A stretch of DNA of 64,000 nt from CAADGL01 sp964643885 (GTDB taxonomy: Bacteria > Planctomycetota > Phycisphaerae > UBA1845 > Fen-1342): assembly GCA_964643885.1 (NCBI GenBank), contig CAZXUI010000003.1, positions 1-64,000 on the forward strand. The letters run 5' to 3'. The position numbers and the translations under genes are program-made. The notes below the pieces were generated by a model that worked only from the letters and a program-made list of their open reading frames with translations, was not told the origin of the DNA and made no database searches. How positions within the stretch are numbered: position 1 is the first letter of the stretch; each line of letters starts with the position of its first letter. Below are positions 18,753-26,419 of the stretch, piece after piece.

Positions 18753-19617
18753 TCGCAGAGCGAGCGCGGCCAGGAGTGCATGGCAGGCAAGGATGCCTGC
18801 CCCACCTGCTTGGCGGACGGCGGCGCCCGCCCCACCGGGCATTCTGAGCGGGTTCACGCTGATCGAGCTGCTGGTCGTGCTGGCCGTGATCGCCCTGCTG
18901 ATGGCGATCCTGCTGCCGAGCGCCGCCCGGGCACGGCGCGAAGCACAGGCGGTCCGTTGTGCGGCCAATCAGCACCAGCTCGCGCTGGCCCTGCACATGT
19001 ACGCCTCAGAGCATCGCGGCCGCACCATGCCGCTGGCCTATTTCGACGACTGGCCGGTGCAATACTGGTGGGGGCTCGATACGCCCGAGGGGATCGATCA
19101 CACCCGCGGCCTGCTCTGGCCCTACATGCAGAGCGATCTGCGGCAGGAGGGGGTCTTCGAGTGCCCGTCGCAGCCGGTCGGCACGTATGATCAGCTCCAG
19201 GGCTCCGCCCGGCAGGTCAGCAGTACCTACGGCTACAACGGCTACTTCCTGGCACCCACGTCCACCCCGGGCTGGGCCTACACGATCGGCCACCGGCCGT
19301 GGCAGAACCTGGACACGCTGGCCGACCCCGCCCGGACGTTCGCCTTCGCCGACACGATGATCTCGCTGTCCGGGCGGCTGAGAAACTGCGCCCTGCTCGA
19401 TCCGCCGCAGCTCTACGACGGATACGGCGGCTGGAACGACAACCCATCGCCGACAACCTCGTTCCGGCACACGGCACAGACGATGGCCGTCTTTGTGGAT
19501 GGCCACGTCGGCCGCAAGGGGCTGGAGGGCGGCCGATGGCTCGATCTCAGCGCGCGGATCGGCTCGGTGACGCGGGAGAACGACCCGTACTACGTGCCGG
19601 ACTGGCGCGACTGGTAG
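18739..19617 (+). CDS. Prepilin-like H-X9-DG protein
   Basis: A 292-aa type IV pilin-like or pseudopilin protein of the large planctomycete family with an N-methylation motif and a C-terminal H-X9-DG. The cleavage and helix motif is G-FTLIELLVVLAVIALL, with Gly at -1. RHTAQTMAVFVDGH fits H-X9-DG exactly. The leader before cleavage is long (about 39-45 aa) and Ala/Pro/Arg-rich. Its odd composition comes from an intergenic-type hairpin repeat (18782-18837) lying inside the reading frame. The start at 18739 overlaps the upstream stop, implying coupled translation. Cleaved product would be exported by a type II/IV pilus-like system not encoded here. Confidence 0.85.
   Translation: MSVRSRRASAARSAWQARMPAPPAWRTAAPAPPGILSGFTLIELLVVLAVIALLMAILLPSAARARREAQAVRCAANQHQLALALHMYASEHRGRTMPLAYFDDWPVQYWWGLDTPEGIDHTRGLLWPYMQSDLRQEGVFECPSQPVGTYDQLQGSARQVSSTYGYNGYFLAPTSTPGWAYTIGHRPWQNLDTLADPARTFAFADTMISLSGRLRNCALLDPPQLYDGYGGWNDNPSPTTSFRHTAQTMAVFVDGHVGRKGLEGGRWLDLSARIGSVTRENDPYYVPDWRDW
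18782..18837. repeat. Hairpin repeat unit inside a prepilin leader
   Basis: GGCAGGCA-AGGA-TGCCTGCC (18782-18801) matches the intergenic hairpin at 22788-22806. GGCGCCCGCCCCACCG (18822-18837) is identical to 47797-47812. It begins 30 bp after the stop codon of the beta-propeller gene, like other members of the family, but here the DNA is also coding for the next protein. Confidence 0.8.
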
Positions 19618-19721
19618 CGCCCGCGGCCGATCGCGTACCCGGACAGAGCGGTGCGTTGATTCGATCGGCGGCGGGCCGTATGGTATGCCAGCGGCCGCCG
19701 AGCGGTCCCGCGGGAGCCGAA

Positions 19722-19904
19722 ATGCCTCTTCTTCCAGAGGTTGTGGAAATCCTCGTTTGTCCGGTTCCGGAGTGTCGGGCGAAGCTCGTGCTGGAGGATG
19801 GGGCGCTGGTCTGCCGCGCGTGCGGGCGGCGCTATCGCATTGAAGAAAGCTGGCCGGTGCTGATCCCCGAGGAAGCGGAGTCGGCCGAGGCCCCGCGGCA
19901 CTGA
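19722..19904 (+). CDS. Trm112 family protein
   Basis: A 60-aa protein with a zinc-ribbon-like arrangement: CPVPEC near the N-terminus and CRACG in the middle, then RRYRIEESWPVLIPEEA. This is the bacterial Trm112/YcaR pattern, a small partner that stabilises methyltransferases and is often found near lipid or cell-envelope genes. The start at 19722 (MPLLPEVVEIL) follows GGGAG. It sits 6 bp before a metallophosphoesterase gene and is likely co-transcribed with it. Its partner here is unknown. Confidence 0.85.
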   Translation: MPLLPEVVEILVCPVPECRAKLVLEDGALVCRACGRRYRIEESWPVLIPEEAESAEAPRH

Positions 19905-19910
19905 GCGACG

Positions 19911-20741
19911 ATGGCGCGCACGTACGCGATCATCAGCGACATACACTCGAATCTCGAGGCGCTCCAGGCGGTGCTGGCCGATATCGACCAGCGCGGCATC
20001 GAGGAGATCATCTGCCTGGGGGACGTGATCGGCTACGGCCCGAACCCGCGCGAGTGTCTGGACCTGGTGCACGCCCGCGCCCGCATCTGCCTGATGGGCA
20101 ACCACGATCACGCGGTGCTCTACGAGCCGAGCAACTTCAATACGGCCGCCGAGCGGGCGGCCTACTGGACCCGCGAGGTGCTCGAATCGGAGCCGGACGT
20201 GAAGCTGCGCAACCGCCGCTGGGAGTTTCTCGGCAAGCTCCCGGTGCGGATCAAGGAGCACGACGTGCTCTACGTGCACGCCTCCCCGCGGCGGCCGATC
20301 AATGAGTACATCTTTCCCGAAGACGTCTTCACGAACCCGCAGAAGGTGATCGCCAACTTCGAGCGGCTCGACGCGCGCATCTGCTTCCTCGGCCACACGC
20401 ATCAGCCGGGCGTGTTCCTGGATGATCCCTATTTCGACCCGCCGCACGAGCTGCCGGACTCGCCCTATTACGAGGTGGAGGACGAGCGGGCGATCATCAA
20501 CGTCGGCAGCGTCGGCCAGCCGCGCGACAAGGACCCGCGGGCCAGCTACGTCGTAATCCGCGCCCGCGACGAGCACGACGACGATTTCGGCGAGAGCCTG
20601 GTCGCCACGGCTCTGGGTTGCAGCGTCGAGCAGGTGGAGTTCGTGCGGCTCGAATACGACATCGACACGACCGTTAAGAAGATCCTGGCCGAGCCGGAGC
20701 TGGATGACATGCTCGGGCACCGGTTGTACGACGGGCGCTGA
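19911..20741 (+). CDS. Calcineurin-like metallophosphoesterase
   Basis: A 276-aa cytoplasmic phosphoesterase. The dimetal motifs are complete: SDIHSN (D-x-H), GDVIGYGPNP (GD), GNHDH, VHASP and GHTHQPG. The GYGPNP loop and NVGSVGQPRDKDPRASY block are typical of the YfcE/Ap4A-type subgroup that hydrolyses phosphodiesters or dinucleotides. Length and motifs are intact. The Asp/Glu-rich C-terminal third (about 220-276) looks peripheral. It follows the Trm112-like gene by 6 bp. The physiological substrate cannot be read from sequence. Confidence 0.88.
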   Translation: MARTYAIISDIHSNLEALQAVLADIDQRGIEEIICLGDVIGYGPNPRECLDLVHARARICLMGNHDHAVLYEPSNFNTAAERAAYWTREVLESEPDVKLRNRRWEFLGKLPVRIKEHDVLYVHASPRRPINEYIFPEDVFTNPQKVIANFERLDARICFLGHTHQPGVFLDDPYFDPPHELPDSPYYEVEDERAIINVGSVGQPRDKDPRASYVVIRARDEHDDDFGESLVATALGCSVEQVEFVRLEYDIDTTVKKILAEPELDDMLGHRLYDGR

Positions 20742-20788
20742 GCCCGGTCGGCCGGGCGAGCCCCAAGCCGGCGCGAGGAGCGAAACGG

Positions 20789-21703
20789 ATGATGTCAGTG
20801 ATGCTGGCGGTCTTGTGGAGCCTGGGATCGGCAGGTCCGCCGGCGACGGCAGGTGAGACGGGCGCGATGGCGAAGACGCGGCAGCAGACGGCCACGACGC
20901 AGCCGGGACAGGACCGGACGGGCCAGCCGCAGACTGGCCAGATGCAGCCTGCAGCGACGCAGCCCGCGGACGAGGCGGTTCGCTACGCGGCCGGCTTTCT
21001 CATGCGCAGCGTCGAGGCCGGCGAGCAGAAGCTGCCCTACTGCGTCTACGTTCCGCCGGAGTACGACCCGCAGCGGCCCTGGCCGGTGATCCTCTTTCTG
21101 CACGGCTCGGGCGAGCGCGGGACGGACGGGCTGCTTCAGACGGAAGTCGGCATCGGCACGGCCATCCGCCGCAACCGGGCCCGGTTTCCGGCCATCGTCG
21201 TGATGCCGCAGTGTCCGCCGGGCAAGCTCTGGTGGCAGGATGAGTTGCTGCACTTCGCGCTGCGCTGCGTGGAGCAGACCTCGCGCGAGTATCATCTCGA
21301 TCCGGACCGGGTCTATCTGACCGGCCTCTCGCTGGGCGGCGCGGGGGCCTGGCACCTGGGAGCGCGGCTCAAGGGGCAGTTCGCCGCGATCGTGCCGATC
21401 TGCGGCTTCGCCGAGCTCGGGCCGGCCACGGGCGTGGCCGAGACGCTGGCCGCGAGCCTGGCCGGCGTGCCGATCTGGTGCTTTCACGGACAGGCGGATG
21501 AGAATGTGCCGGCGGCCAAGTCGCGCGAGATGGTGGCGGCGATTCAGGCGGCCGGCGGGCAGGTGCGCTATACCGAGATTCCCGGGGCGGGGCACGTGAT
21601 CTGGGACCAGGTCTACGGGGATGTGGAGCTGGTGCGGTGGCTGTTCGCCCAGAAGCGCGGCACGACGAGCCGGCCGGACGAGGCGGGGGGAGCGGCGCCA
21701 TGA
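20789..21703 (+). CDS. Secreted alpha/beta-hydrolase (esterase/phospholipase-like)
   Basis: A 304-aa putative exported esterase. A short hydrophobic N-terminus is followed by a Gln/Thr/Ala-rich linker (about 25-65). The alpha/beta-hydrolase domain has FLHGSGERG (oxyanion region), nucleophile elbow GLSLGG, acidic residue in FHGQADENVP and His in IPGAGHVIW. This pattern is common in planctomycete dienelactone-hydrolase/poly(3-hydroxybutyrate)-depolymerase-like proteins. The start follows GCGAGGAGC. Its stop overlaps the start of the lipoprotein gene (ATGA). Substrate is unknown. Confidence 0.82.
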   Translation: MMSVMLAVLWSLGSAGPPATAGETGAMAKTRQQTATTQPGQDRTGQPQTGQMQPAATQPADEAVRYAAGFLMRSVEAGEQKLPYCVYVPPEYDPQRPWPVILFLHGSGERGTDGLLQTEVGIGTAIRRNRARFPAIVVMPQCPPGKLWWQDELLHFALRCVEQTSREYHLDPDRVYLTGLSLGGAGAWHLGARLKGQFAAIVPICGFAELGPATGVAETLAASLAGVPIWCFHGQADENVPAAKSREMVAAIQAAGGQVRYTEIPGAGHVIWDQVYGDVELVRWLFAQKRGTTSRPDEAGGAAP

Positions 21704-22290
21704 CGCGACGGGCGGGCGGCATGGGCGAGCGAGCGGGTGAAGGATGGACGCGGGCGGCGCGGGCGCTGTCGCTGGCGCTTCTCGGCCTGCTGCCGGCGGC
21801 CGGGTGTGAAAACCCCGCCGCGCGGATCAACGCCGACGACCCGGACGTGGCCGCGTTCGTCGAGCTGGTGATGCCGCGCAAGATCGAGATTCAGCACTAT
21901 CTCACGCGGCCGGTGAGCTTTGCGGGCGACGGCAACGCCGACGGGATCGAGGTGATTCTGGCGGCGCTGGATTCGTTCGGCGACCCGGTCAAGTGCGTGG
22001 GGGTGTTTCAGTTGGAGCTGAATACTTTGCGCATGGCCAGCGGCGACAGGCTGGGTGAGCGGATCGCGCTGTGGTCGATCGAGCTGGACTCGCGCGAGAA
22101 GATGAGCGAGTACTGGGACCGCCTGGCGCGGTTTCACCGCTTTCCGCTGAAGCTGGCGGGCGGGCGGCTGGAGCCGGGCAAGTACATCCTCACGGCACGG
22201 ATCAGCACGCTGGGCGGGCAGAAGCTCTTCGACGAATACCAGTTCACGCACGAGGCGGGCGTGGTGCCCTCCGCGCGGGGGTATCGCTGA
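21700..22290 (+). CDS. Putative lipoprotein of unknown function
   Basis: A 196-aa protein. The N-terminus has a charged region, a hydrophobic stretch and LLPAAGCEN, a plausible lipobox with the Cys near residue 36. The body contains a beta-rich C-terminal domain (IALWSIELDSREKMSEYWDR; GKYILTARISTLGG). I do not recognise the family. The start overlaps the esterase stop (ATGA), so they are one operon and may share a location at the cell surface. It is followed by the large hairpin array that contains the scaffold gap. Confidence 0.72.
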   Translation: MTRRAGGMGERAGEGWTRAARALSLALLGLLPAAGCENPAARINADDPDVAAFVELVMPRKIEIQHYLTRPVSFAGDGNADGIEVILAALDSFGDPVKCVGVFQLELNTLRMASGDRLGERIALWSIELDSREKMSEYWDRLARFHRFPLKLAGGRLEPGKYILTARISTLGGQKLFDEYQFTHEAGVVPSARGYR

Positions 22291-22327
22291 GGCCGTCGCA
22301 GGTTCGAAGCTTCGCTGGTTCGAGCAT

Positions 22328-22736
22328 GGGGGACCGGTCTCTGACCGGCCTGCTGGGGGACCGGTCTCTGACCGGTCACTGGGGGACCGGTCTCTGACCG
22401 GCCTGCTGGGGGACCGGTCTCTGACCGGTCACTGNNNNNNNNNNNNNNNNNNNNNNNNNNNNNNNNNNNNNNNNNNNNNNNNNNNNNNNNNNNNNNNNNN
22501 NNNNNNNNNNNNNNNNNNNNNNNNNNNNNNNNNNGGGGGACCGGTCTCTGACCGGCCTGCTGGGGGACCGGTCTCTGACCGGTCACTGGAGAACCGGTCT
22601 CTGACCGGCCTGCTGGAGAACCGGTCTCTGACCGGCCTGCTGGAGAACCGGTCTCTGACCGGCCTGCTGGGGGACCGGTCTCTGACCGGTCACTGGGGGA
22701 CCGGTCTCTGACCGGTCCTCCATTGTTGAGGAGACC
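22328..22736. repeat. Tandem ACCGGTC hairpin array interrupted by a gap
   Basis: Units of 26-27 bp, GGGGGACCGGTCTCTGACCGG plus CCTGCT or TCACT, repeat at 22328, 22355, 22381 and 22408, then seven more times after the gap. Each contains ACCGGTC-TCT-GACCGGT or a CCGG variant that can fold. The array lies between two convergent genes. Assembly probably failed here because of the repeats, so copy number is unknown. Confidence 0.9.
22435..22534. other. Assembly gap (100 N)
   Basis: Exactly 100 undetermined bases, the conventional size for a gap of unknown length, inside the hairpin array. Confidence 0.98.
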
Positions 22737-22823
22737 GGTCCCCCATTGTTGAAAAGGCCGGTCCCCCATTGTCGGAGCAGCGGAGCTGGCAGGCAGGATG
22801 CCTGCCGCCACGCGGGAGGTGCG
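22737..22823. repeat. Mixed hairpin units next to the btaA 3' end
   Basis: Contains variant units ending CCCCCATTGTT, the 18-mer at 22767-22784 shared exactly with 5159-5176, and hairpin GGCAGGCA-GGA-TGCCTGCC (22788-22806), which ends 17 bp from the btaA stop codon. Confidence 0.8.
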
Positions 22824-24032
22824 CTACACCGCCACTGGCTCGCGGGTGTCGGCCGCGGGGCGGTTCGCGGCGGCGGCGTCCGCGGCCGAATCGTTGATCG
22901 TGAAGACGTAGAAGCTGCCGTAGGTGGCCGAGCGGTCGGTGGCGAACAGCTCGCGGGCCAGGTCCGGATGCGGCGTGAGGTGGCGGCGGATCGAAGCCGG
23001 CGGCTCCAACTGGTAGCTGCCGGAGCGGTAGATCATCGTCGCGCTGGGCGTGGCCGCGCGGAGCACGCTGCGCAGCGTGGACTCCATCACGGCCGGCGGC
23101 ATCCAGTCGAAGATATCGAGCAGGTTGAACTTGCTGATGGAGCGCGGCGGCTGCGTGTCGAGGAAGGGGCCGAGCCAGCCATTGACGACCAGCACGCGGT
23201 CGAGATTGGCCCGCAGCGTCTCGAAGTTCTCCCTGAGCAGATAGGGCGGCACGCGGTCGCCGCGGAAGCGGCCGGTGACGGCGATGCTGAGGAAGTAATT
23301 GTCGTAGATCGGCACCTGCGTGAGGGCGTACTCGATCCGCTCGCGGACGTATTGATAGATGTCGTGCCGGTCGTCGACCAGATCGAACTGGTTCGGGTGC
23401 ACGCCGGCCAGGTACATGAAGGGGCGGAAGTAGACGAAGAGCTTGCTGGTCGAGCGCCACAGGCGCGGGGCGATCTCGCGGTCGTACCACTCGCGCTGCT
23501 GGTCGAGCGTGCGGCAATCGAAAAAGGCGTCGTGCTTACGCGGGTCGAGGCCGAGCATGCGCAGATAGGCCCGCAGGATGCGGAAGAAGACGCCGTTGCG
23601 GCCGATGCGGTAGAGATCGCGGGCGACGATCCAGAGCTTGCGGTCCCAGAACTCGCGCGAGCGGCGCGAGAGCAGCGGCCGGAGCTTGGGGCGATAGACC
23701 TCCGTGATGCGGCTGGGCCGGCGGGCGGCGAAGATGTCGAAGAAGGCGTCGTGATCGAGCCGGGCGATGGCGGCGAGCTTGAGCTCGAGCAGGGCGGTCT
23801 GGGCGGGGTTGCTGTCGACGCAGATCAGGCGGCGCGGGTTCTGACAGAGGAAGTTGAGCGGGTTACAGCCGGCCGAGGTGATCGAGATGATCGTGTCGTC
23901 GGGCGTGAGCCGCAGGGCGCGGCGGTCCATCTCGGGGTCTTCCCAGGACATGTTGAAGACGATGCCGCGGAAGACCATGCGCTCCATGAAGCTGCGCTTG
24001 GTGGGACAGGGCAGGTCGATGAGCTTATACAT
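22824..24032 (-). CDS. btaA: BtaA-like S-adenosylmethionine:diacylglycerol 3-amino-3-carboxypropyltransferase
   Basis: A 402-aa DUF3419/BtaA protein, which transfers the aminocarboxypropyl group of SAM to diacylglycerol to form diacylglyceryl-homoserine, first step of the betaine lipid DGTS. Signature blocks are NMSWEDPEMDRRAL, ITSAGCNPLNFL and CVDSNPAQTALLELKLAA (SAM site, about 30-85). Later blocks YDNYFLSIAVTGRF and LDIFDWMP are also present. The start at 24032 follows GGAGAGAAG and overlaps the upstream btaB stop by 8 bp, so the two are coupled. The enzyme probably acts at the inner face of the membrane. Betaine lipid commonly replaces phospholipid under phosphate shortage. Confidence 0.87.
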   Translation of the reverse strand: MYKLIDLPCPTKRSFMERMVFRGIVFNMSWEDPEMDRRALRLTPDDTIISITSAGCNPLNFLCQNPRRLICVDSNPAQTALLELKLAAIARLDHDAFFDIFAARRPSRITEVYRPKLRPLLSRRSREFWDRKLWIVARDLYRIGRNGVFFRILRAYLRMLGLDPRKHDAFFDCRTLDQQREWYDREIAPRLWRSTSKLFVYFRPFMYLAGVHPNQFDLVDDRHDIYQYVRERIEYALTQVPIYDNYFLSIAVTGRFRGDRVPPYLLRENFETLRANLDRVLVVNGWLGPFLDTQPPRSISKFNLLDIFDWMPPAVMESTLRSVLRAATPSATMIYRSGSYQLEPPASIRRHLTPHPDLARELFATDRSATYGSFYVFTINDSAADAAAANRPAADTREPVAV

Positions 24033-24642
24033 CGGCTTCTCTCCGGCCGAGGGCGGTGAAGTTGTAGCCGCCCAGCCAGCTCGTGCACTGAATCTCTCCG
24101 AAGATCTCGCGCATCTTTTCGACATACGGGCGGAGCGTTTCGACATGGTTGGCCCGCAGCCAGGCCCGCATGACCGGCGCCAGCGGGCCCCAGCGCTGAA
24201 AGCGGCCGAAATCGAGCACGACGACTCGGCCGCCGGGCGTCAGGTGCTCATAAGCGCGCTGAAGTGCCGCCGGCCAGTCGGGGATCATCGTCAGGCTGTA
24301 CGCGAAGAGGATGGCGTCGAAGCGGCGGTGGAGGTTCATGGTGGTCGCGTCGGCCTGGACGAGCTCGACATTGTGCCAGCCGGCCGACGCGACGCGGGCC
24401 TCGGCGCGGCGGAGCATGTCTGCGGAGAAGTCGAGGCCGGTCATGTGGCCGCGGGCGGGATCGAGCCGGTCGAGGACGAGGCGGAAGTTCAAGCCGGTGC
24501 CGCAGCCGATCTCGAGCACGGAGCTCTCGGGGCGCAGGCCGAGTGCCCGGACGGCCCGGGCGCGGCCGTGGAGGATCATCCAGCGCGTGCTGTCGTAGAC
24601 ATACGCGTGGTAGCGGTAGAAGCGTTGGACGGAAGAATCCAT
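24025..24642 (-). CDS. btaB: BtaB-like SAM-dependent N-methyltransferase
   Basis: A 205-aa class I methyltransferase. The SAM motif LEIGCGTGLNF is near residues 44-54, followed by GLDFSADML, QADATTMN and a product-release region near FAYSLTMIPDW. By gene context it is BtaB, which trimethylates diacylglyceryl-homoserine to DGTS. The opening RFYRYHAYVYDSTRW is typical of this lipid methyltransferase group. I chose ATG 24642 because the upstream frame is low-complexity Arg/Pro. A GGGAAG element precedes it. Confidence 0.83.
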   Translation of the reverse strand: MDSSVQRFYRYHAYVYDSTRWMILHGRARAVRALGLRPESSVLEIGCGTGLNFRLVLDRLDPARGHMTGLDFSADMLRRAEARVASAGWHNVELVQADATTMNLHRRFDAILFAYSLTMIPDWPAALQRAYEHLTPGGRVVVLDFGRFQRWGPLAPVMRAWLRANHVETLRPYVEKMREIFGEIQCTSWLGGYNFTALGRREADV

Positions 24643-24984
24643 CGTCTTCCCAGGCGCCCGTCTGGGGGGTTCTCGTGGCCCCGGCGCGGCCGAGGCCCGG
24701 CCGCCGCGGCGCGTCGGCGGGCGGCCGGTCGGCGGCGCCCGCAAGCGGCGCAGTGTACTGGAAAGGGGGACGCTCGTCACAGGCGGGCGGCGGGCAATTG
24801 TGAGGGCGGCCGGGTCGGGCGGCGGCCGTGAGTCGATCGGGTTGTGCGTGCGACGCGGCGGCCGGCAGGCGGTCAGCTTGACAGCGTCCGAGCGGGCTCA
24901 GAGAATCTTGCGACGACACGGTGTGCCTGCCAGCGGCCGGAAGCAGCGGGCCGCAAGGTCGGACCGATGCGAGGAGTTGGCCGG

Positions 24985-25341
24985 ATGGAGCAGCCTTCGA
25001 CGCACCTGCGAATCAAGCGAGCGAACGGCGTGTCGGTGGTCGAGTTCGCGGACCGGAAGATCCTGGAGGAGCTGTCGATTCAGGAGATCGGTCAGGAGCT
25101 TGACGCGCTGGTGGAGGGGGAGCCGGGGATCAAGCTGCTGCTGAACTTCCGCAATGTGGATCATCTCTCGAGCGCCGCGCTGGGCATGCTGATCACGTTG
25201 AAGAACAAGATCAAGGAACAGAACGGAGCGCTGAAACTCTCGGACATCAACCGGCAGATCTTCGAGGTCTTCAAGATCACCCGCCTGAACCGCGTGTTTG
25301 AGATTCACGACACGGCCGAGCAAGCGCTGTCGGGGTTTTAG
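24985..25341 (+). CDS. STAS-domain anti-sigma factor antagonist
   Basis: A 118-aa single STAS domain of the SpoIIAA/RsbV type. LLLNFRNVDHLSSAALGMLI contains the phosphorylatable Ser region (DHLSSAALG). In partner switching the unphosphorylated antagonist binds the anti-sigma kinase. The start at 24985 follows GAGGAG. A candidate kinase starts 64 bp downstream, with a second STAS protein after that. No sigma factor gene is next to the set, so the released partner is unknown. Confidence 0.88.
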   Translation: MEQPSTHLRIKRANGVSVVEFADRKILEELSIQEIGQELDALVEGEPGIKLLLNFRNVDHLSSAALGMLITLKNKIKEQNGALKLSDINRQIFEVFKITRLNRVFEIHDTAEQALSGF

Positions 25342-25405
25342 GGGACGGCGGCGCGGGGCGCTCTCTGGCCGGTCTCGTCAGCGGTCCGGGGTCTGCGGGC
25401 TCGAC

Positions 25406-25882
25406 ATGAGTGTTTCGGAAGGATTTGGCGTTCCCGACAGTGCGCTGCACGAGATAGTGATCGCCAACACTCTGCGCGAGGCGAAGCGGCCTGAGAGCCG
25501 GATTCTGAAGGACCTCGAGCAAAACGGGTATGACCCGGACACGGTCTTTGCGATCAAGCTGGCGCTGGAAGAGGCGCTGACGAACGCGGTCAAGCACGGC
25601 AACGGGAACGACGCTTCGAAGCAGATCGTCGTTCGCTATCACATCAGTCCGGCGCGGGTCCTGATCATGGTTCGGGACGAGGGGCCGGGATTCGATCTTC
25701 AGGCGGTCCCTGATCCGACGGCGGACGAGAACCTGGAGCGGCCGAACGGGCGCGGCATCATGCTGATGCACGCGTACATGACGTCGATCCACTTCAACGA
25801 GCGGGGGAACGAGGTCTGGATGCTCAAGGAGAACCCGGGCAACCAGGCGCAGGTGGCGGCGGGTCGGGAGGGGCAATCGTGA
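25406..25882 (+). CDS. RsbW/SpoIIAB-like serine kinase (anti-sigma factor)
   Basis: A 158-aa GHKL-fold kinase. The N box is EEALTNAVKHGN, G1 is DEGPGF and G2 is NGRGIMLM, so the ATP site is complete. There is no histidine-kinase phosphoacceptor domain, which fits the RsbW class that phosphorylates STAS antagonists on serine. It lies between two STAS genes and overlaps the second by four bases (GTGA). That implies one module with two alternative antagonists. I chose ATG 25406 as it begins the recognisable domain. Confidence 0.87.
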   Translation: MSVSEGFGVPDSALHEIVIANTLREAKRPESRILKDLEQNGYDPDTVFAIKLALEEALTNAVKHGNGNDASKQIVVRYHISPARVLIMVRDEGPGFDLQAVPDPTADENLERPNGRGIMLMHAYMTSIHFNERGNEVWMLKENPGNQAQVAAGREGQS

Positions 25883-26226
25883 CGCTGACGACGCGACAGG
25901 AGGGGCCGGCGCTGGTGGTGAAGCTGGCGGGCTCGATCGAGCTCGAGGAGGCGGATGCGCTGCAGTCGGAGCTGCCGGCGCTGGTGGGCGGGCCGACGCC
26001 GCACCTGGTTTTCGATCTGAGCGAGCTGGAGTTCGTCAGCTCGCTGGGACTTTCGGCGATCGTGGCGACGCATCGGCAGGCCCGCGAGAGCGGCGGATCG
26101 GTCCGCATCGTCAATCCTAAACCCAATATCCACAACCTGTTACGGCTGACACGGGTGTCCGAGCTGATCACGGTTTATCCGACGCTGGCGGCGGCGAAGG
26201 CGGACTTGGCGAACGTCCGCCTGTAG
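25879..26226 (+). CDS. Second STAS-domain antagonist
   Basis: A 115-aa STAS protein starting at GTG 25879, overlapping the kinase stop. FDLSELEFVSSLGLSAIVAT carries the conserved Asp-to-Ser core (VSSLGLS) of RsbV/SpoIIAA proteins. It differs clearly from the first STAS protein, so this is not a recent duplication. It ends about 75 bp before the promoter of rpsL. Confidence 0.88.
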   Translation: MTLTTRQEGPALVVKLAGSIELEEADALQSELPALVGGPTPHLVFDLSELEFVSSLGLSAIVATHRQARESGGSVRIVNPKPNIHNLLRLTRVSELITVYPTLAAAKADLANVRL

Positions 26227-26299
26227 CGGGCCGCGCGGGGCGGGCGGACGCCCGGGCGGGGCCGGCGGGGCGGAGTGCGGCGGAATCTGGCATCCGGGC

Positions 26300-26327
26300 T
26301 TGGCAAGCGGGCGGCCGTGCGTATACT
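26300..26327 (+). promoter_or_regulatory. Promoter of the rpsL-rpsG operon
   Basis: TTGGCA at 26300 and TATACT at 26322 with a 16-bp spacer lie about 93 bp upstream of the rpsL start codon. TATACT stands out in very GC-rich surroundings. Confidence 0.65.
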
Positions 26328-26419
26328 GCTGGATTCCACCGCTGCGGCCCGGGCGGGGCCGCGGGTTGGGCGAAGGGTTGTCTGGGCGAACGGTTACACG
26401 GTACGAACACGAGGCGAGA

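Noticed and set aside
22328..22736. CRISPR-like appearance of regular repeats
   Set aside because: Units abut with no unique spacers, each unit is itself palindromic, and no cas genes are present.
26127..26135. DnaA-box-like ATATCCACA
   Set aside because: It has one mismatch, is single, and lies inside a STAS gene.
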